Shown piece after piece: positions 6,642-7,055 of a stretch of DNA of 7,055 nt (position 1 is its first letter; each line of letters starts with the position of its first letter). Source of the stretch: Anaerolineaceae bacterium (GTDB taxonomy: Bacteria; Chloroflexota; Anaerolineae; Anaerolineales; Villigracilaceae); the NCBI GenBank assembly GCA_022181005.1, contig BQMV01000264.1, forward strand, positions 1 through 7,055. The letters run 5' to 3'. The notes under the pieces are model-generated. The model was not told the DNA's origin. It saw nothing but the letters and a program-made list of their open reading frames with translations, and searched no databases. The position numbers and the translations under genes are program-made.

Positions 6642-6992
6642 TTAATTATCAAACTTCTGCTTAAGGCGAGCCGACTTACCAGTGCGCCCGCGCATGAAAT
6701 ACAACTGCGCTCGACGAACTTGATTATGGCGCTCGACGACGATCTTGCTTACGCGGGGCGAGCGCAACGGGAATGTGCGCTCTACTCCCACGCCGCTGGA
6801 AGCGATGCGACGAACCGTAACCGCTTCTTGAGAGCCGCCCTTACGCAACCGAATCACGGTGCCTTTAAATTCCTGAATGCGCTCGCGGTCGCCTTCTTTG
6901 ATCTTCACGTGGACGCTGACCGAATCACCCGGGCGAATTGCGGGGATCGCTTCATTGCGAACGGCGTCGAGAGCTTGTAATACGTTTGACAT
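6642..6992 (-). CDS. rplS: 50S ribosomal protein L19
   Basis: This 116-residue protein is ribosomal protein L19 (bL19), a large-subunit protein near the interface with the 30S subunit. Length matches the usual 115-120. Characteristic segments are IRPGDSVSVHVKIKEGDRER (20-39), EFKGTVIRLRKGG (41-53), VTVRRIASSGVGVERTFPL (58-76) and a basic C-terminus with VRRAQLYFMRGRTGKSARLK. An AAGGAAG Shine-Dalgarno 8 nt before the ATG at 6992 fixes the start. In many bacteria rplS ends the rpsP-rimM-trmD-rplS cluster; whether trmD lies upstream here cannot be seen. A hairpin follows the stop closely, and the amidotransferase gene begins 53 bp downstream on the same strand. Confidence 0.98.
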   Translation of the reverse strand: MSNVLQALDAVRNEAIPAIRPGDSVSVHVKIKEGDRERIQEFKGTVIRLRKGGSQEAVTVRRIASSGVGVERTFPLRSPRVSKIVVERHNQVRRAQLYFMRGRTGKSARLKQKFDN

Positions 6993-7000
6993 TTTACTTT

Positions 7001-7007
7001 CTTCCTT
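7001..7007 (-). promoter_or_regulatory. Shine-Dalgarno of rplS
   Basis: On the minus strand AAGGAAG lies 8 nt (AAAGTAAA) before the rplS ATG, which is close to optimal for a highly expressed ribosomal protein gene. The remaining 48 bp to the right edge (7008-7055) are AT-rich in part and show no promoter I can support. Confidence 0.8.
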
Positions 7008-7055
7008 AAACTAAGTAATGTTTGATTTCTATTAAGCGACGGCGGATTAAGATCG

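Noticed and set aside
7006..7053. Short minus-strand open frame ending in TAA at 7006-7008, possibly the tail of an upstream gene such as trmD
   Set aside because: Only about 15 codons are visible and the residues do not match a TrmD C-terminus I know. It may be non-coding leader.

Overview
The window is a gene-dense bacterial chromosomal segment with about 55% GC by eye and many GCG (Ala) and CGC (Arg) codons. It shows no mobile, phage, CRISPR, tRNA or rRNA signature. It holds the folate-dependent tRNA methyltransferase TrmFO, multi-GAF cytoplasmic histidine kinases and a PuuD-like amidotransferase next to rplS. This mix would suit Chloroflexota (Anaerolineae-like), but that is a compositional impression. 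Other TrmFO-bearing phyla are possible.

Layout, left to right. (1) 1-774, minus: trmFO, with 258 N-terminal residues visible before the gene runs off the left edge. (2) 775-837: a 63-bp divergent intergenic region. Each side has a -10-like hexamer 6-7 nt before the ATG, as expected for leaderless mRNAs. (3) 838-5833, plus: a three-gene signalling operon. It encodes a soluble sensor kinase with three GAF domains, a second soluble kinase with an N-terminal receiver (REC-GAF-HisKA-HATPase), and a DNA-binding response regulator (REC plus OmpR/PhoB-type winged helix). The first two genes overlap by ATGA; the third follows after 29 nt with its own ribosome-binding site. (4) 5834-5868: a hairpin between convergent genes, with a U-tract only in the minus-strand direction. 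(5) 5875-6588, minus: a PuuD-like class I glutamine amidotransferase (peptidase C26). (6) 6602-6632: a strong hairpin in the 53-bp gap between that gene and rplS. (7) 6642-6992, minus: rplS (ribosomal protein L19) with a clear Shine-Dalgarno. Only 63 bp lie upstream of it in the window.

The most interesting unit is the signalling operon. Neither kinase has a visible membrane segment, so both probably read intracellular signals through GAF domains. The second kinase carries a complete receiver at its N-terminus. This suggests a serial circuit: kinase 1 phosphorylates the receiver of kinase 2, which sets kinase 2's activity on the final regulator. The domain calls rest on clear motifs; the order of phosphotransfer is inference. 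All six genes belong to known families, and I see no clearly new system. The points worth testing are the relay topology, the paired leaderless promoters and the two hairpins.
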